A DNA stretch of 64,000 nt, from assembly GCA_945920215.1 (NCBI GenBank), contig CAMEJM010000004.1, positions 50,506-114,505 of the forward strand, given 5' to 3'. Within the stretch, counting starts at the first letter, position 1, and every line of letters begins with the position of its first letter. The translations under genes were made by a program, and so were the position numbers. Shown here one piece after another: positions 33,694-44,019 of the stretch. Source of the DNA: an uncultured bacterium (GTDB taxonomy: Bacteria; Bacillota; Clostridia; Oscillospirales; CAG-272). Below the pieces are notes generated by a model. That model was not told the origin of the DNA, did not search any database, and worked only from the letters and a program-made list of their open reading frames with translations.

Positions 33694-33726
33694 GCGCCCG
33701 GCAGATAACTGCCGGGCGCCCGTTTT
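33694..33726. terminator. Second hairpin between the convergent operons
   Basis: GCGCCCGGCAG-ATAA-CTGCCGGGCGC, a perfect 11-bp stem followed by CCGTTTTA; a back-up terminator for the plus strand and the first hairpin met by ftsH transcripts. Confidence 0.7.
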
Positions 33727-33758
33727 ATGCAGTGAATCGGATACGGGAATCTAAGAGA

Positions 33759-35846
33759 TCAGTGTCCGACATACCCGCCGCCGTTGCCGTTATTCATAGG
33801 CGGCTGACCGTAAGGAGAATTGTAGTAGCCGGGATTGTTCTGCGCACGGCGCATTCTCTCCTCTTCTTCCGCACGGCGCCGAGCTTCTTCCTCTGCCGCT
33901 GCGCGCTCATTTGCTTCACGCATTTCGCGCTCTTTCTTTTCCCTCATTGCTTCCAGGTCTTCCATGGAAGCGGCGTCGTCCATCAACGCATTGAACAAGT
34001 CTGCGTCCATGACCTCGTATTTCAAGAGGTACTCAGCCACCGCGTGGAGCTTATCGATATTGGCTTTCAGAAGAGCTTCCGCAGTCGCGTATGCTTCGTC
34101 AATGATCTTCTTGATTTCACGGTCAATTTTAGCCGCGGTCTCCTCGGAATAGTCTTTATCGGTATTGAAATCGCGTCCGAGGAACACCTCGTCTCCGGAA
34201 TGCTCTCCTGCCAGACATACGGTACCGAGCTCATCGCTCATACCATATACAGTCACCATCTTGCGGGCAATCTTGGTTGCCTGACGGATATCCTGGGAAG
34301 CGCCGCCGGTGTAATCGTCAAAGATCAGTTTTTCGGCAATTCTGCCGCCGAGAGTCATGGCAATCTGACCTTCCAGCACTTTCTTGTATTCGCTGTACTG
34401 GTCAACCTGCGGCGGCGTAAGGGTGTACCCGAGAGCGCCCTTAGAGGACGGAATAATCGAAATTCGTGTCACGGGGTCAAGTCCGGGGATAAGATGCGCC
34501 AGAATGGCATGACCGGCTTCATGGTATGCCGTGTTCTTGCGGTCGCGCTCATTCATGACCTTGTTCTTCTTCTCGGTACCAACAAGGATCTTTAAGGTGG
34601 ATTCCTCAATTTCCGTCATGCCGATGAGAGACTTGTTGCGGCGCGCAGTCAGAAGTGCCGCTTCATTGAGCAGGTTGGCAAGATCCGCGCCGGTGAATCC
34701 AACGGTGGTCTGCGCAATCTTATGCAAATCAACGTCGCTGCCGAGCGGCTTCTTTGCGGAGTGCACATGGAGAATATCTTCTCTGCCCTTGAGATCGGGA
34801 TAATTGACGGTAATCTGTCTGTCAAAACGACCGGGGCGCAGAAGTGCCGGGTCAAGAATATCGGGGCGGTTGGTGGCAGCCATGACAATCACGCCTTCGT
34901 GATTGCCGAAGCCATCCATTTCCACAAGCAGCTGGTTCAGGGTCTGCTCACGTTCATCGTGACCGCCGCCGAGACCCGCGCCTCTGTGGCGACCGACTGC
35001 GTCAATCTCATCAATGAAGATAATGGATGCAGGATTTTTCCGTGCGGTTTCAAACAAATCTCTGACGCGGGACGCGCCGACGCCGACATACATCTCCACG
35101 AAGTCGGAACCGGAAATGGAGTAGAACGGAACGCCCGCCTCCCCTGCAACTGCTTTTGCAAGCAAGGTCTTACCGGTACCGGGAGGGCCGACAAGCAGCA
35201 CGCCGCGCGGAATACGCGCGCCGAGACGTGTGAATTTCTGCGGATTGCGCAAGAATTCCACAACCTCTTTCAACTCTTCCTTTTCTTCATCTGCCCCCGC
35301 CACGTCGCAGAAGCGCACAGGATTCTTCTCGTTCGAGCCGAGTTTCACCTTGGCGTGCGAGAAGCCGCCCATTTTGCCTGCCTTGCTTGCTTGGCTCATC
35401 ATGATAATATAGAACACCACAATGAGAACGATGACGATGATATAAGGCAGATACGTCAGGAATGCAGACGTCTGCTTGGGCTGCTGATAGTTATAGGTTT
35501 TCAGTACATTATCCGTCGTGTTATGCAGCTGCATTTGGGCAAGTTCGTCGATGGTTTCCAGCTGTTTGTCATAGGCAAAACGGTATTTGAGAGTGTCGGT
35601 CTTATAGGTGCCGTCAGAGTTGCGGACGAGATTGCCCGCCTCGTCTTTGACGCGGTAGGTCAGAGTCATATTGGCGTCTGTATCGATCTCCAGCGCCTCC
35701 ACCCTGTTTTCCTCGAGCAGTTTGATAATGTCGCTGTAAACGACCTCTTCCTCTTTTTTGCCCATATTGCTCAGCACCAGAGCGCCGAGAACAAAGCAGA
35801 AAATCAGAATCAAAAAGAAGATGATGTTTTTGACATTCGCTTTCAT
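33759..35846 (-). CDS. ftsH: ATP-dependent zinc metalloprotease FtsH
   Basis: Membrane-bound AAA+ protease for quality control of membrane and regulatory proteins. 695 residues: two membrane segments (about 8-27 and 131-150) enclose an extracytoplasmic domain, then AAA domain with Walker A GPPGTGKT (about 220-227), Walker [10 protein letters not shown] and the arginine-finger region RPGRFDR, then the zinc protease with HEAGH (about 442-446). The C-terminus carries a Glu/Arg coiled stretch ([33 protein letters not shown]) and a Gly/Asn/Tyr/Pro-rich tail. Last gene of the gdpP operon; the 45-base gap to hpt keeps the common tilS-hpt-ftsH order. Confidence 0.97.
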   Translation of the reverse strand: MKANVKNIIFFLILIFCFVLGALVLSNMGKKEEEVVYSDIIKLLEENRVEALEIDTDANMTLTYRVKDEAGNLVRNSDGTYKTDTLKYRFAYDKQLETIDELAQMQLHNTTDNVLKTYNYQQPKQTSAFLTYLPYIIVIVLIVVFYIIMMSQASKAGKMGGFSHAKVKLGSNEKNPVRFCDVAGADEEKEELKEVVEFLRNPQKFTRLGARIPRGVLLVGPPGTGKTLLAKAVAGEAGVPFYSISGSDFVEMYVGVGASRVRDLFETARKNPASIIFIDEIDAVGRHRGAGLGGGHDEREQTLNQLLVEMDGFGNHEGVIVMAATNRPDILDPALLRPGRFDRQITVNYPDLKGREDILHVHSAKKPLGSDVDLHKIAQTTVGFTGADLANLLNEAALLTARRNKSLIGMTEIEESTLKILVGTEKKNKVMNERDRKNTAYHEAGHAILAHLIPGLDPVTRISIIPSSKGALGYTLTPPQVDQYSEYKKVLEGQIAMTLGGRIAEKLIFDDYTGGASQDIRQATKIARKMVTVYGMSDELGTVCLAGEHSGDEVFLGRDFNTDKDYSEETAAKIDREIKKIIDEAYATAEALLKANIDKLHAVAEYLLKYEVMDADLFNALMDDAASMEDLEAMREKKEREMREANERAAAEEEARRRAEEEERMRRAQNNPGYYNSPYGQPPMNNGNGGGYVGH

Positions 35847-35891
35847 GTATATAGCAACCGAACCTTTCTGATTGAAAAACTGTATCTGCGT

Positions 35892-36434
35892 TTATTTCTG
35901 ATATACCTCAGGCTTCAACACGCCGATGTACGGCAATGCACGGAATTTCTCATCATAGTCAAGACCGTAACCTACCACAAATTCGTCGGGAATTATCTTC
36001 CCCACAAAGTCGGCGTTATAGTCAACCACACGGCGGCTCGGTTTGTCGAGCAACGTGCAGGTTTTCACGCTCTTGGCTCCTTTCAGCTTTAAGTACTCCA
36101 CCAGATGTGCCAGCGTGCGCCCACTGTCGATAATATCCTCAACAATCAATATGTCGCAATCCTGAATATCTTTCCTTTGGATATCCAAATGAATATTGAT
36201 ATTTCCGGAGGAGGTAGTACCTCCTCCGTAAGAGGATACTTTCATAAAGTCGATTTCCACGGGGATACGGATTTTCTTCATCAAATCCCCCATGAACACA
36301 ACCGAGCCTTTCAGAATGGCAAGTAGCAACAGATGTTTTCCCTCATAGGCACGGTCAATTTCACCGGCAATACGCGAAACAATGTGCTGGATTTCCGCCT
36401 CGGTTACAAGCTTCCTTTCAATTTCCTTGATCAC
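35892..36434 (-). CDS. hpt: Hypoxanthine phosphoribosyltransferase
   Basis: Purine salvage enzyme making IMP/GMP from PRPP. 180 residues from GTG 36434, which has GGAGG 7 bases upstream and overlaps the tilS stop as GTGA; the track start (36458) lies further inside tilS. PRPP-binding loop ILIVEDIIDSGRTL, flexible-loop SSYGGGTTSSG, and base-pocket DEFVVGYGLDYDEKFRALPYIG are typical. The tilS-hpt-ftsH order is strongly conserved in Firmicutes. Confidence 0.95.
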   Translation of the reverse strand: MIKEIERKLVTEAEIQHIVSRIAGEIDRAYEGKHLLLLAILKGSVVFMGDLMKKIRIPVEIDFMKVSSYGGGTTSSGNINIHLDIQRKDIQDCDILIVEDIIDSGRTLAHLVEYLKLKGAKSVKTCTLLDKPSRRVVDYNADFVGKIIPDEFVVGYGLDYDEKFRALPYIGVLKPEVYQK

Positions 36435-37807
36435 TTTGTTGCCTCCGTCAAATAGCATACATATAATTTTTTACTGTCATCTGTATTTTCGCAATCTCTG
36501 ACCCCGCAGCCGGGCACCCAAAGGATCCCGCTGCTGTCGCACAGGACAGGGATCGTGCGGCGTTGTGCGGGAGAGAGTTTACGGTCGCTGAACAGTTTTT
36601 TCAGCTTTCTTGTCATACCGCCGGAACGATAAGCGTCTCCGTCCCGCTTGGCACGTATGAACCATGTATCAATCATTGTATCAAATATAATGGTAGATTG
36701 TATCAAATTTCTGTAAATATTCATCTGCGGGTATGCGACCGGGCTTGCAGGTTCTTGCGATATGATCAGGCACCCGCCCGTCGGCAACTCGTTTATTCCC
36801 ATGTGAACAGGCGTTACGGGAAACGACGGTTCCTCCGCTCGGTGCACGGCAAAAACAACTTCCCCGTCGCTGACCGTCATTTGCACCCCCGCCGGCAAAG
36901 ACATAGAAGCCCACTTTCGCGGGGAGCGCAGTATCTCAATGGCAGAAATCACCTGTCTGTTTGTCAGCGCGTCGGAGGAGCGCTGTACCTGTTCATACAT
37001 CAGGCGCACCGCACGGCGGGCAAGAGCGGAGGGGGCGGAAGCAAGCACCGCGCGCAATTCCGTGCGTGGCGTTTGTTCCAATAACAGACGCGCCTGCTCT
37101 TGCAGATACGATTCATCTTCCGTCAGCGTTTGTGTCATGCAGGCAATGCTTTTCACTGCTCCCGCATGGAGTGATTCCAATGCGGGCATGACAGAGGCGC
37201 GGATATAGTTACGGGAATAAGCAGGGTCCCGGTTGGAGGAATCCACCACATACGGAATCCCCTTTTCCTTTGCCGCTTCACGGATCTCCTCAGACGTAAC
37301 GGATAAAAACGGTCTTAAATACCGCCCGCGTACAGCGGGAATACCGCACAGTCCCCGCAAAGCTGTGCCCCGCGCTATGCGGAACAGTACGGTTTCAGCG
37401 TTGTCGGTTGCGGTATGCGCCGTGGCGATGTATGCGTCCGGGTATGCTTCGCAATAGGCTTCAAAGCAAGCGTACCGTGCATTGCGCGCAGCGGTTTCCA
37501 TACTCAGTCGTTCTCTCTGCGCCAAAGCGGGGACATCCACACGCCGCATCTCAAACGGCACGCCTGCCCTCGCGCACTCACTGCGGCAGAAGCTCGCGTC
37601 CCTGTCGGCTTCTTCACCTCGGATTCCGTGGTGAATGTGCAGTGCCCGCACCGTTAATGCGTATTGGGAACGCAGTTCCAGCAATCCGTCTAAAAGCGTC
37701 ATGGAATCCGCGCCGCCCGATAGCGCGCAGGTGATCTCGGCGCCTTGCAAACGGTTTTCCGCAAGGAAAACATCAAGGGCGGCGCGTACCCGATCACTTG
37801 CCCGCAT
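36431..37807 (-). CDS. tilS: tRNA(Ile)-lysidine synthase TilS
   Basis: Modifies C34 of tRNA-Ile(CAU) to lysidine so that it reads AUA. 458 residues. ATP-PPi loop CALSGGADSMTLL (SGGxDS, about 28-33), HIHHGIRGEEADRDASFC and IATAHTATDNAETVLFRIARGT in the N-domain, then the C-terminal TilS domains (about 225-458). It overlaps the dnaB stop by 14 bases and hpt by 4, so it is translationally coupled on both sides. No strong SD precedes ATG 37807. Confidence 0.95.
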   Translation of the reverse strand: MRASDRVRAALDVFLAENRLQGAEITCALSGGADSMTLLDGLLELRSQYALTVRALHIHHGIRGEEADRDASFCRSECARAGVPFEMRRVDVPALAQRERLSMETAARNARYACFEAYCEAYPDAYIATAHTATDNAETVLFRIARGTALRGLCGIPAVRGRYLRPFLSVTSEEIREAAKEKGIPYVVDSSNRDPAYSRNYIRASVMPALESLHAGAVKSIACMTQTLTEDESYLQEQARLLLEQTPRTELRAVLASAPSALARRAVRLMYEQVQRSSDALTNRQVISAIEILRSPRKWASMSLPAGVQMTVSDGEVVFAVHRAEEPSFPVTPVHMGINELPTGGCLIISQEPASPVAYPQMNIYRNLIQSTIIFDTMIDTWFIRAKRDGDAYRSGGMTRKLKKLFSDRKLSPAQRRTIPVLCDSSGILWVPGCGVRDCENTDDSKKLYVCYLTEATK

Positions 37808-39155
37808 TTTGGCTTTCGTTATCCAAGGTGCAGAACTTGGTATATTGCGGAATCCACCCCATCTTTACCGTTCCGACGGAACCGTGCCGGTTCTTTGCCA
37901 CAATGACTTCGGCGGTATTTGCTTCGGTGGCGGACGCGTCGTCCTTGCTCCCCTCGGTATCGTAATAACTGTTGCGGTATAGGAACATGACCATGTCGGC
38001 GTCCTGCTCAATAGAACCGGAATCACGCAGGTCGCTGAGCTGCGGGCGCTTATCGTTTCTTCCCTCGGTACCGCGCGAGAGCTGCGCGCAACAAAGAATC
38101 GGCACGCCGAGTTCCTTTGCCATAATCTTGATACTGCGTGTGATTTCGCTGACTTCCTGCACTCGGTTATCGATCTTACGGCTGGACTGCATCAGACCCA
38201 AATAGTCAATGACCACCAAGCCGAGATTGTTCACGCGGCGCAGTTTTGCCTTCATCTGAATCGGATTGATATTGGAGGTATCGTCAATCAAAACATTGAT
38301 AGAGGAAAGCGACGTAGCGGCAAACGCCAGCCGGCTCCATTCGTCTGGGGTAAGTTCTCCCGTGCGCAGTTTTTGGCTGTCCACCATTGCCTCGCTCGAC
38401 ATCATACGGTTCACCAGCTGCTCCGCAGACATTTCAAGAGAAAAGATACACACCGCTTTCCCGCTGCTCTTTGCAATGTTGGAAGCAACATTCAAGGCAA
38501 ACGCGGTTTTACCCATGCCGGGGCGCGCGCCGACAAGCACAAAGTCCCCCTTGCCGATTTCCACAAGGAAACGGTCAAGAGACGAAAACCCGGTCTGCAC
38601 GCCGTTGTTGATATTGATCTTATTGGAAAGATCCATGTACCCTTTGTAAACAGTCCCGAGCACATCGCGGATATGTCTGAATTCCCGGCTGTCTCGGTTC
38701 TGCGCGATTTCAAAGAAGCGCTGCTCCGCACTGTCCACAACCGAAGCGGCTTCCCCCTCCTCGGCATAAGCCATGGCGGATACGTCGTCGCAGGCGTCGA
38801 TCAAACGCCGCAGCAAGGATTTATCATGGACGATCTTCGCATAATCGCGCACATTGGAAGCAGACGGCACCATGCTTGCAAGCTGCGCCACATACTGCAT
38901 CCCCCCCGCTTCGTCGCGCTTGCCGTTCTGCACAAGCACGTTCGCGACTGTCACGGGGTCAATGGTTTTGCTCTCGGCGTACATATCGACGAGGGCGGCG
39001 TAAATGAGCTTATGCTCCTCAACATAAAAATCGTCCGGCGTCAACATGGAGCCGATTGCTTCGAAGCACTCGCCCGGCTTAATCAGGACAGAACCGATGA
39101 CAGACTGCTCTGCCTCCATGGAGAAAGGCAAGCGCCGCAATACTTCGTTCGCCAT
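37794..39155 (-). CDS. dnaB: Replicative DNA helicase DnaB
   Basis: Hexameric 5'-3' helicase of the replication fork. 453 residues: N-terminal domain (about 5-105, RRLPFSMEAEQSVIGSVL), linker, and RecA-like C-domain with Walker A GARPGMGKTAFALNVA, SLEMSAEQLVNRM, Walker B VVIDYLGLM, and QLSRGTEGRNDKRPQLSDLRDSGSIEQDADMVMFLYR. ATG 39155 overlaps the rplI stop by one base (TAATG). The gdpP-rplI-dnaB order is a conserved Firmicutes arrangement. No intein. Confidence 0.97.
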   Translation of the reverse strand: MANEVLRRLPFSMEAEQSVIGSVLIKPGECFEAIGSMLTPDDFYVEEHKLIYAALVDMYAESKTIDPVTVANVLVQNGKRDEAGGMQYVAQLASMVPSASNVRDYAKIVHDKSLLRRLIDACDDVSAMAYAEEGEAASVVDSAEQRFFEIAQNRDSREFRHIRDVLGTVYKGYMDLSNKININNGVQTGFSSLDRFLVEIGKGDFVLVGARPGMGKTAFALNVASNIAKSSGKAVCIFSLEMSAEQLVNRMMSSEAMVDSQKLRTGELTPDEWSRLAFAATSLSSINVLIDDTSNINPIQMKAKLRRVNNLGLVVIDYLGLMQSSRKIDNRVQEVSEITRSIKIMAKELGVPILCCAQLSRGTEGRNDKRPQLSDLRDSGSIEQDADMVMFLYRNSYYDTEGSKDDASATEANTAEVIVAKNRHGSVGTVKMGWIPQYTKFCTLDNESQNAGK

Positions 39156-39598
39156 TATTCTTTCACCGTCACCCGGCAGGTAGCGCCGATGTTTTCATAG
39201 ATTTTTACCGGTACCAGGAAAGTGCCGTATGTTTTAATGGGGGCGTCCAGATTGACGCGGCGTTTATCCACTTCAATGCCGAATTGTTTGAAAAGTGCCT
39301 GTGCAATATCCTTAGCGGTAATCGCGCCGTAGAGTTTGCCGTCCTTACCGGATTCCGCCGTCAGGACAACCTCGCAGGCGGCAAGCTTTTCGGCAACTGC
39401 TCTTGCCGCTTTGCGTTCCTCCTCAATGCGATACTGCTGCGCCTCCGCCTTACCGCGCAGATCATTCTGCGCCTTTGCGTCAGCGGGAATTGCTTTTTTC
39501 TGCGGGAACAGGAAGTTGCGGGCGTACCCGTCGGAGACCTCGATGATCTGATCCTTCTTCCCCTGTCCTTTCACGTCTGCCGTCAAAATCACTTTCAT
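39155..39598 (-). CDS. rplI: Large ribosomal subunit protein bL9
   Basis: 147 residues from ATG 39598 (GAGGTAA 6 bases upstream); the track start at 39706 runs back into gdpP. N-terminal rRNA-binding domain [36 protein letters not shown], long connecting helix (about 45-78) and C-terminal domain [20 protein letters not shown] are all canonical. It lies 10 bases after gdpP. Confidence 0.97.
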   Translation of the reverse strand: MKVILTADVKGQGKKDQIIEVSDGYARNFLFPQKKAIPADAKAQNDLRGKAEAQQYRIEEERKAARAVAEKLAACEVVLTAESGKDGKLYGAITAKDIAQALFKQFGIEVDKRRVNLDAPIKTYGTFLVPVKIYENIGATCRVTVKE

Positions 39599-39608
39599 TG
39601 CCGTTACC

Positions 39609-41633
39609 TCATTTATTATTCTTCTTGTACTGGTCGATACTCTGCTTGAGCAAATCCAGCACCTCTTTGATATCACTGCTCTCAATCTGCGCGCCGGCTG
39701 CGTCAAAGTGTCCGCCGCCGTTCAGTCCCTCCAGAATCAACTGGACGTTGATTTTGCCGTTGGAACGTCCGGAAATATAGACCGTGTTGCGGATTCTCAC
39801 CAACGCAAAGGAGGCTTCCACGTCTTTGATGGTCAGCATCTTGTCAGCCACCTTGGATGCAAGTACGCGATAGCCCGAATCGGTGTCCGTATCGCAGGAA
39901 GCAATTGCGATATCGGTATCGTAAATCACAACGCTTGAGAGAAGTCTGGACTCTTTGGTCAGATCGTCCACGTCGGTACGGAACATATCCGTTGAAGCAA
40001 CGGTACTCGCCCCCTGCCCGCGCAGATACTGCGCCACCGCAAAAGTACGGGTCCCCGTGTTGCGGGAGAACTGCTTGGTATCGAGCAGAATGCCTGCCAG
40101 AAGAAGCTCCGCCTCTTCGGGGGTCATCTGCAAGGTGTTGATACCGTATTCCAGAAGCTCCGATACCAGCTCCGACGCCGAAGAAGCGGTCGGCTCGATA
40201 TAACTCACTTTCACTGTATCGGGAAGCTCTTCCTTTTTGATGTGATGGTCGATGATGACCACCGACTTTGCTTTTCTCGCAAGATCCGGCGATTCCGTAA
40301 AATCAAAGTTGTTGACATCGGTAATAATCAGGAGCGTATCGTTTTTAAGACGGTCCATTGCTTCCTTGGCGCCGATGAACGCGTCCTTCATATGCGGAAT
40401 GCGCGCCGCCATGGCAAAGCAGGAAGCCAAGTTTTTATCATTTTTATCGGTTACGATACGGAAATCAACGCCGTACACCATGGCAAGTCGCGCCATACCG
40501 ACGCAGGACGCAAACGCATCGAAATCCGCGTTCTTATGCCCCATAATCAGAACGTTGCTCGCGCGGCTGATCAAGGACACGATCTGTGAAGACATTACGC
40601 GTGCTTTGACATTGGAGCGCTTATACACCGCTTTGGTTTTCCCGCCAAAGAACTCGATTCCGTCCTCGCGCTTATAAACCACCTGATCGCCGCCGCGCTG
40701 CAAAGCAAGATCCAAAGCAGACTGCGCGCTTCTTTCTCTTTCCGCCAACGTGCCGGGCATATTGGTAACGCCCATTGAAACCGTGATGGATATCCCGTCT
40801 CCCACACGGGTGGTACGGATGTTATCAAGAATAGCAAAGCGGTTTTCAATACAACTTTCCAGACTCTGCGTATCCAAAAGAACGATATACTTGTCGCTGT
40901 CGTACGATTTGATGACGCCGTTTAAGGAGTTGACCCAACGCTTGATTTTGTCGTCCACCTCACTCAAAGCGTCGCGGAAGCGCTCGTTGACGTATTGCAT
41001 CAATTCGTCAATGCTGTCAATCACGATGTAAGCCACGGCGGTTCTGTCGTCGTGATACTCTTTTGTCAGGCGCAAGAGATCCGTGCAGTCCTCAAGAATG
41101 AAGAAAGTGTAAGTCTTCTCTTCGGACGTGATATTCAGCGGTTGGTACTTAAAAACGCGCCCGGCAAGTTCAAGATATTCCTGATTGCTCCGGAACGGTA
41201 TTTTCCCTCCCTGATACACCGCATCATTCTTTCCGCCGTCCTTACCGGCAGAGTGATCGTGAATCAGCTTTTCTACAGCGTCGTTATGCCAATAAAGAAT
41301 CCCTTTTTCATCGCAGGCAATGACAGGAACCTCCATCGAGCTGATGATTTTACCGACGGGACTGCTTTCCAGGAGCTTTGTCATGGAATAATCAAGCACC
41401 GCGTAATTCCTGTCACGGTGGACAAGCCACCAAATCCCGAGAGAAATCCCGTACAGTACCACGCCGCCGGGAAGAATAAACCACATTGAGACGGAAAGCT
41501 TCGCAAACAGATTAAGGAATCCGATCAGAATGGTCGGTACCAGAATGGCGACAAAGCCGAAACTGATACACATGATCAGGTCTTGCTTTGTGGCAATTCT
41601 GTTCAGCGCAGCCTTTCTTTTGTCTTTTCTCAT
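39609..41633 (-). CDS. gdpP: Cyclic-di-AMP phosphodiesterase GdpP
   Basis: Membrane-anchored enzyme that hydrolyses c-di-AMP, so it controls K+/osmotic balance and cell-wall tolerance. 674 residues: two membrane segments (about 18-43 and 50-70), a PAS-like domain (about 85-180), a degenerate GGDEF domain (about 185-315; the active-site loop reads [11 protein letters not shown]), then DHH domain with [10 protein letters not shown] and [10 protein letters not shown], and DHHA1 domain ending [14 protein letters not shown]. Metal-binding aspartates and histidines are intact, so it should be active. First gene of the gdpP-rplI-dnaB-tilS-hpt-ftsH transcript. Confidence 0.95.
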   Translation of the reverse strand: MRKDKRKAALNRIATKQDLIMCISFGFVAILVPTILIGFLNLFAKLSVSMWFILPGGVVLYGISLGIWWLVHRDRNYAVLDYSMTKLLESSPVGKIISSMEVPVIACDEKGILYWHNDAVEKLIHDHSAGKDGGKNDAVYQGGKIPFRSNQEYLELAGRVFKYQPLNITSEEKTYTFFILEDCTDLLRLTKEYHDDRTAVAYIVIDSIDELMQYVNERFRDALSEVDDKIKRWVNSLNGVIKSYDSDKYIVLLDTQSLESCIENRFAILDNIRTTRVGDGISITVSMGVTNMPGTLAERERSAQSALDLALQRGGDQVVYKREDGIEFFGGKTKAVYKRSNVKARVMSSQIVSLISRASNVLIMGHKNADFDAFASCVGMARLAMVYGVDFRIVTDKNDKNLASCFAMAARIPHMKDAFIGAKEAMDRLKNDTLLIITDVNNFDFTESPDLARKAKSVVIIDHHIKKEELPDTVKVSYIEPTASSASELVSELLEYGINTLQMTPEEAELLLAGILLDTKQFSRNTGTRTFAVAQYLRGQGASTVASTDMFRTDVDDLTKESRLLSSVVIYDTDIAIASCDTDTDSGYRVLASKVADKMLTIKDVEASFALVRIRNTVYISGRSNGKINVQLILEGLNGGGHFDAAGAQIESSDIKEVLDLLKQSIDQYKKNNK

Positions 41634-41735
41634 ATCTTACTGCCTTTCTGACTGCCTTGGCAGGCAAACCTCCTCACGCACAGGCGCAGAGCACATGTGC
41701 GGAAATATTCTGATTATAGTTTTTTATACTTAGAT

Positions 41736-41764
41736 AGTATAACACATTGAATGCCCCTTGTAAA
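41736..41764 (-). promoter_or_regulatory. Promoter of the gdpP operon
   Basis: Minus strand TTTACA (41764-41759), 17-base spacer, TATACT (41741-41736); leader of about 95 bases. It is divergent from the recG promoter in the same 233-base gap. Confidence 0.6.
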
Positions 41765-41808
41765 GTTTCGGCTATAAATTTTCTGTAAACACAGGTGCCG
41801 TTTCTCTC

Positions 41809-41837
41809 TTGCAATGCAACGGAAAAAAGTGTAAAAT
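41809..41837 (+). promoter_or_regulatory. Promoter of recG-rarA-comEC
   Basis: TTGCAA (41809-41814), 17-base spacer, TAAAAT (41832-41837); 29 bases before ATG 41867, which has AGGAGG. Confidence 0.6.
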
Positions 41838-41866
41838 AATCAAGAAAATAATGATAGGAGGCAAGC

Positions 41867-44008
41867 ATGAAAAAAGCGGTTAGTCTGTATGACTCTGTTC
41901 GCCTCCTTCCCAACGTTGGCGAAGTACGCGCCGCAGCTCTCGAAAAAATGGGAGTGCATACGGTGCGGGATTTGCTGATGTGCTTCCCGCGCAGCTACGA
42001 AAACCGCGGAAACATCCGTCGCCTGACCGAGGGAACGGACGGCATAAAATCCGCCTTTTTACTGACGGTCGGCACCGCGCCGCGTACGGTACGCCTCCGC
42101 GGGCGCATGACGCTCACAAAATTCCGTGCCTTTGACGACAGCGGCACGGTTGATGTGGTGTTTTATAATCAGGACTATGTACGGCAGGTGTTTTCGGTCG
42201 GCGCCGTCTTTCGATTCTGGGGAACACTGCATTATTCAAAAACATGGACTCTTTCCTCTCCCGCTTATGAACCATACCGCGAGGGAGAAGTTCTGCCCGA
42301 TTATATTCCATTATATTCACTCACAAATGGCATAACGCGCAAAGTCATGGAGAGTTTGATTGACGCGGCGCTTGCCATGCCGATACCGGATTTTCTGCCG
42401 GAGACAATACGTCTTTCCAATCATCTCCCCACCTTGGCTTACGCCCTGCGCGAAATCCATCATCCGGAATCGCCAAAGCATCTGGAAAGCGCTTTAAGGC
42501 GACTTGTATTCGATGAACTGTTCTGTCTTTCGGTAGGTATTGCCGCCAACCGAAAACGAGATAATGTGCCGCAATTGGCTCCGTTTGAACCGTATGACTT
42601 TACGCCCTTGCTTACGCAGCTCCCCTACTCCTTAACAGGGGCGCAGCAGCGTGTCCTTGCGGAGATCACCTCCGACATGACCGGCGGCACCCGTACTGTC
42701 CGGGAGATTCCTGCCATGCGCAGAATCCTGATAGGAGACGTCGGCAGCGGAAAAACCGTGTGTGCCATGGCAGCCATATATCTGACAGTCAAAAACGGCT
42801 GTCAAGCAGCTTTGATGGCGCCGACGGAAATACTTGCCGCACAGCATTACCGGGATATGAAGCCGCTGTTTGAAGCGCTCGGCTTCGAGGTTGCGCTGCT
42901 CACCGGTTCCACGCCTGCCAAGGAAAAAAGAAGAATCCTCGATCGTATCGCAAATCCTTTATCTCCCCTTCCGATTCTCATTGGAACGCACGCTCTGCTC
43001 GAAGATAACATAAGATTTTCAAACTTAAAGCTGACAATCACGGACGAGCAACACCGCTTCGGCATTATGCAACGCTCTGCGCTCACCCAAAAAGCGAACG
43101 GCGGGCATCTGCTGGTCATGAGCGCTACCCCGATTCCCCGCACCCTTGCACTTTCCCTGTACGGCGACCTCTCCATCTCCCGGCTGGACGAAATGCCGGC
43201 CGGAAGACAGCGCGTAGACACCTTCGTGGTGGACGATTCTTATCGGGAACGCCTCAACGGCTTTATCGCCGCACAGGTAGCAGATGGCGGACAGGTCTAC
43301 ATTGTCTGTCCCGCCATTGAAGACAGCGACGAGGAAGAACCCGCGGAGGAAGTCCCGCTGGATTCCCTGCGCCCCGTACCCCACCGCCCGCTGAAAAGCG
43401 CGGAAACACTTTATAAACAACTAAAAGAACAGGTCTTCCCGCACTTGTCCGTCGGACTTCTCCACGGCAAAATGAAGCCGGCGGAAAAAGAAGCGATCAT
43501 GACCTGCTTTGAAGGCGGCGATATCGACATTCTCGTTTCCACCACCGTGATCGAGGTCGGCGTCAATGTACCGAACGCCAATCTGATTGTGGTTGAAAAC
43601 GCAGAGAACTTCGGTTTGTCCCAGTTACACCAATTGCGCGGAAGAGTCGGACGCGGTAAACGCAAGTCTTACTGTATTCTCATTTCCGAATCGGGGGGAG
43701 ACGCCGCCAAAGCCCGTCTGCGCGTCATGACCACTACCTATGACGGCTATGAAATTGCGGAACGTGACCTTGCCCTGCGCGGTCCCGGCGACTTCTTCTC
43801 CGGCGCGTGTGACAGCCAAATGCGCCAAAGCGGCGGAGTTCGTCTGCGTCTTGCAAAATGCTGTGACGATACAGCCCTGATGAACGCCGCCTTTGCGGAG
43901 GCTTCCCGCGTGATACAAAGCGACCCCGCACTCACCTCACCCGAACACGCACCCCTCCGTGCAGAACTGGCAAATTACTTCAACACAACCGAAAACTCGG
44001 TTTCCTGA
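41867..44008 (+). CDS. recG: ATP-dependent DNA helicase RecG
   Basis: Branch-migration helicase for stalled forks and recombination intermediates. 713 residues, family-typical: N-terminal wedge/OB domain (about 40-165), superfamily 2 helicase core with Walker A LIGDVGSGKTVCAM, the DEQH box (TDEQHRFG), VMSATPIPRTLALSLYGDL, and C-terminal motifs VSTTVIEVGVNVPNANLIVVENAENFGLSQLHQLRGRVGRG, ending with the TRG-region LRGPGDFFSG. GGAGGCAAGC precedes ATG 41867. Confidence 0.97.
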   Translation: MKKAVSLYDSVRLLPNVGEVRAAALEKMGVHTVRDLLMCFPRSYENRGNIRRLTEGTDGIKSAFLLTVGTAPRTVRLRGRMTLTKFRAFDDSGTVDVVFYNQDYVRQVFSVGAVFRFWGTLHYSKTWTLSSPAYEPYREGEVLPDYIPLYSLTNGITRKVMESLIDAALAMPIPDFLPETIRLSNHLPTLAYALREIHHPESPKHLESALRRLVFDELFCLSVGIAANRKRDNVPQLAPFEPYDFTPLLTQLPYSLTGAQQRVLAEITSDMTGGTRTVREIPAMRRILIGDVGSGKTVCAMAAIYLTVKNGCQAALMAPTEILAAQHYRDMKPLFEALGFEVALLTGSTPAKEKRRILDRIANPLSPLPILIGTHALLEDNIRFSNLKLTITDEQHRFGIMQRSALTQKANGGHLLVMSATPIPRTLALSLYGDLSISRLDEMPAGRQRVDTFVVDDSYRERLNGFIAAQVADGGQVYIVCPAIEDSDEEEPAEEVPLDSLRPVPHRPLKSAETLYKQLKEQVFPHLSVGLLHGKMKPAEKEAIMTCFEGGDIDILVSTTVIEVGVNVPNANLIVVENAENFGLSQLHQLRGRVGRGKRKSYCILISESGGDAAKARLRVMTTTYDGYEIAERDLALRGPGDFFSGACDSQMRQSGGVRLRLAKCCDDTALMNAAFAEASRVIQSDPALTSPEHAPLRAELANYFNTTENSVS

Positions 44009-44019
44009 AAGGACGTATC

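Noticed and set aside
33516-34595. Plus-strand ORF running from the OadA-type gene into ftsH antisense
   Set aside because: Spans two strong terminator hairpins and has no domain; chance open frame.
34722-36092. Plus-strand ORF of 456 residues opposite ftsH and hpt
   Set aside because: Antisense shadow without start signal.
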